Source: JAAHGY01 sp051439365 (GTDB taxonomy: Bacteria; Cyanobacteriota; Cyanobacteriia; CAKZMO01). Taken from it: a stretch of 8,193 nt of DNA. Below, piece by piece: positions 6,480 to 8,193 of this stretch. Location of the stretch: contig JBFRWC010000511.1 in NCBI GenBank assembly GCA_051439365.1, positions 1-8,193 on the forward strand, given 5' to 3'. The number at the start of each line of letters is the position of its first letter. Position 1 is the first letter of the stretch. The notes beneath the pieces are model-generated. The model ran no database searches and was not told the DNA's origin. It worked only from the letters and a program-made list of their open reading frames with translations. A program made the translations under genes and the position numbers.

Positions 6480-7871
6480 TTGCCTGACTCACTACTTACA
6501 CCTAGTACCTGTCGTCCCCATTGTTCAACTTCTCACTACCGCCTTATTATCTTTACCCGTTATCCCATACCTGGAGCTACCAAGACTCGTTTGATACCAG
6601 CCCTGGGGCCGGAAGGCGCTGCTAACATACAGTGCTCCATGACAGAATGGACGACTCAAACGGCTACAGAACTCCACAAATCGTTTCGATCCCAGCCCTA
6701 TCCGCTACGAGTAGAGATCCGATTTACCGGAAGCAACATGGACCAAATGCAGGAGTGGTTGGGCGATGAATGGTTGTATTGCGAACAGGGAGGAGGCGAT
6801 CTGGGCCAGCGGTTGACGACTGCCTTCGAAAATGCATTTGAGCAAGGAGCCATTGCAGCATTGGCAATCGGGATTGATTGCCCTGGCATCACTGTAGACC
6901 TGTTGGCTCAAGCCTATGACAAGCTGAACAAGCATGATGTAGTGATAGGGCCGGCTGATGATGGGGGGTATTATCTGATTGGGCTACGCCAACTGCTTCC
7001 TGAGTTGTTTGAGTCAATCCTGTGGGGCACTGAAATAGTCAGGGACTCTACCCTCGCCATTGCCCGAAAGCTGAATTTGGCGATCGCCCAACTCCCCACT
7101 CTCTCCGATATCGATCGCCCTGAAGATTTAGTAATCTGGCAACAATTGTCTCAGCAAAACAATACTCACACACCAGGCCAAATTTCCATCATCATTCCTA
7201 CCCTCAACGAAGCTAGCCATATTGTAGAGACTCTCCAACCTCTGCAAGACGCTAGTGCTGGCACAGACATTGACATTATTGTGGTGGATGGCGGGAGTAC
7301 GGATGCTACTTTAACTAAAGTAACCGAGGCTATTGACCTCAAGGCTAGGGTGTTAACTAGTACTGTAGGACGGGCGAATCAGATGAACGCCGGAGCAGCG
7401 ATCGCCACCGGGGAATATCTTCTTTTCCTGCACGCCGACACCCTCTTACCCCCCAATTTCCCGGACCAAGTCCAGGCCATCTTGGTTGATCCACATAATA
7501 TTGCAGGAGCCTTCGAATTGTCGATTCAGGGCACTGATCCAAGATTGCGGTGGATTGAATGGGGGATCAAGTGGCGATCGCACCTCTTCCAAATGCCCTA
7601 TGGCGACCAAGCCATATTTCTCCGGGCCTCAACTTTTCGAGAGATGGGTGGCTTTCCCAGAATTCCTATTATGGAAGATTACGAACTTATCTGTCGGCTG
7701 AAAAAGCTGGGGACAGTGGCGATCGCTTCCCATGCTGCTACTACCTCAGCACGCCGCTGGCAAAAACTGGGCCTATGGCAAACCACTGTTCTCAACCAGC
7801 TCATAATCCTTGGCTACAAACTAGGAATCCCTCCTAGCACCCTAATAAAGTGGTATGGCCGTAAAAACTAG
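6480..7871 (+). CDS. Fused TIGR04282-type and TIGR04283-type glycosyltransferase (predicted arsenosugar biosynthesis)
   Basis: A 463-residue two-domain protein. Residues about 20-225 form a DUF2064 / TIGR04282-type nucleotidyl- or glycosyltransferase-like domain, with LIIFTRYPIPGATKTRL (22-38), GDLGQRL (106-112), GIDCPG (131-136), PADDGGYYLIGL (158-169) and DIDRPEDL (210-217). After a short Gln/Asn-rich linker, residues about 235-463 form a GT-A family 2 domain of TIGR04283 type: IIIPTLNEA, VVDGGSTD (268-275), GRANQMNAGA, LFLHADT (HAD being the metal-binding acidic motif), PYGDQ, MED (398-400) and TSARRW. These families are named for radical SAM/selenodomain association and arsenosugar biosynthesis; no arsenic gene lies in this window, so the role is inferred. 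The frame allows only a TTG start, without a clear ribosome site; the first 19 residues, including CRPHC, precede the conserved core. No membrane span is evident. Confidence 0.9.
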   Translation: MPDSLLTPSTCRPHCSTSHYRLIIFTRYPIPGATKTRLIPALGPEGAANIQCSMTEWTTQTATELHKSFRSQPYPLRVEIRFTGSNMDQMQEWLGDEWLYCEQGGGDLGQRLTTAFENAFEQGAIAALAIGIDCPGITVDLLAQAYDKLNKHDVVIGPADDGGYYLIGLRQLLPELFESILWGTEIVRDSTLAIARKLNLAIAQLPTLSDIDRPEDLVIWQQLSQQNNTHTPGQISIIIPTLNEASHIVETLQPLQDASAGTDIDIIVVDGGSTDATLTKVTEAIDLKARVLTSTVGRANQMNAGAAIATGEYLLFLHADTLLPPNFPDQVQAILVDPHNIAGAFELSIQGTDPRLRWIEWGIKWRSHLFQMPYGDQAIFLRASTFREMGGFPRIPIMEDYELICRLKKLGTVAIASHAATTSARRWQKLGLWQTTVLNQLIILGYKLGIPPSTLIKWYGRKN

Positions 7872-8013
7872 ATTGCCCTGGACTCTCCTGGCCCCAAGTT
7901 CAAATTGCCATCGCCTCTGAGATACAAATTTCGGGAAGCTCAAGCCTGGTAGCAGCCCAAAACCCTGGTTTGCAAGGCTCATAGGCATTTCGGAAAAAAG
8001 TTGAAAAAAGGTA
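7872..8013. other. Short intergenic stretch, nothing recognised
   Basis: About 140 bases between the glycosyltransferase stop and the promoter at 8014. I see no convincing terminator: the only local symmetry, AAAC-CCTG-GTTT, has a 4-bp stem and no T-run. The A-rich stretch from 7994 to 8010 directly precedes the -35 box and could act as an upstream promoter element. Confidence 0.5.
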
Positions 8014-8042
8014 TTGACAGTTGTTTGTCATGTGGTTATATT
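8014..8042 (+). promoter_or_regulatory. Strong sigma70-type promoter
   Basis: TTGACA at 8014-8019 is a perfect -35 box. It is followed by a 17-nt spacer and TATATT at 8037-8042 as the -10 box, so transcription should begin near 8049. A short inverted repeat, TGACA/TGTCA (8015-8019 and 8026-8030), overlaps the -35 and spacer and could be an operator, though 5 bp is short. It is the best promoter in the window. Confidence 0.82.
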
Positions 8043-8048
8043 AGTAAA

Positions 8049-8193
8049 GCGCCTGAAGGGGGAGCGGCACAAGGCTGCGGTCCTGTCGGGAGTAGAACCT
8101 AGACAACCGAATAGTTTGGAAGCCAGAATACCATAGAATCCCGTTTTAATCAAATGAGGCTTATTGGGGAATCTATCACCCAATGAGTTGAAA
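8049..8193 (+). other. Untranslated structured leader, probably of an rRNA operon
   Basis: No ORF of note begins here. The transcript from the 8014 promoter would contain GAACCTAGACAACCGAATAG at 8095-8114, which matches at 16 of 20 positions the boxA-bearing antitermination sequence GAACCTTGAAAACTGCATAG that I recall from cyanobacterial rRNA spacers. It is followed by a 9-bp hairpin, CTTATTGGG/CCCAATGAG (8160-8168 and 8179-8187, one G-T pair). An earlier weak stem, GCGGC/GCTGC, lies at 8064-8078. A consensus promoter, no coding, and a boxA-like site about 80-100 nt before the edge fit the start of an rrn operon with 16S just outside. A free small RNA or another long 5' UTR remain possible. 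Confidence 0.45.

Noticed and set aside
6451..6590. Alternative frame starting GTG at 6451 after AAGGAAG, as the true start of the glycosyltransferase
   Set aside because: It is out of frame with the conserved domain and reaches a stop after about 45 codons; no frameshift is needed because the TTG-started frame is intact.
7486..7837. Overlapping plus-strand frames inside the glycosyltransferase gene
   Set aside because: They are shadows of the conserved family 2 domain, which holds PYGDQ, MED and TSARRW in its own frame.
1..8193. CRISPR array, tRNA gene, transposase or defence system
   Set aside because: No regularly spaced direct repeats, no cloverleaf-like sequence and no transposase or nuclease-helicase motifs were seen on either strand.

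Overview
The window reads as cyanobacterial chromosome. The octamer GCGATCGC (HIP1, the hallmark cyanobacterial palindrome) occurs 13 times in 8.2 kb, where chance would give well under one. The long proteins also resemble cyanobacterial versions of their families. Genus and species cannot be told from this sequence alone. Most of it is ordinary housekeeping DNA, and I see no CRISPR array, transposase, tRNA gene or obvious phage or defence module.

Layout. (1) Positions 1-3258, minus strand: a very long open frame for cobalamin-dependent methionine synthase (MetH). It starts inside the window and runs off the left edge, so about the last 100 residues are missing. It carries a 12-bp tandem repeat encoding QNGS units in the linker before the reactivation domain. 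(2) Positions 3259-4017: an AT-rich intergenic stretch with a possible metH leader hairpin, weak promoter signals and two doubtful small ORFs. (3) Positions 4018-4218, plus strand: a 66-codon small protein gene of unknown function. (4) Positions 4219-4308: a short gap between convergent genes, packed with small palindromes. (5) Positions 4309-6147, minus strand: a full-length ABC exporter half-transporter with every ATPase motif intact. (6) Positions 6148-6479: a divergent intergenic region with three successive hairpins, one resembling a palindromic repeat family I associate with cyanobacterial genomes. (7) Positions 6480-7871, plus strand: a fusion of two glycosyltransferase-like domains (TIGR04282 type and TIGR04283 type) linked by family naming to arsenosugar biosynthesis. 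(8) Positions 8014-8193: a near-consensus sigma70-type promoter followed by an untranslated, structured leader with a boxA-like antitermination element. The best guess is the start of a ribosomal RNA operon whose 16S gene would lie just beyond the right edge.

The genes do not form one pathway. metH, the ABC exporter and the glycosyltransferase fusion have separate roles and mostly opposing orientations, so each is probably transcribed on its own. The points most worth a second look are the QNGS repeat in MetH, the fused glycosyltransferase, the hairpin cluster at 6215-6319 and the promoter with leader at the right end.
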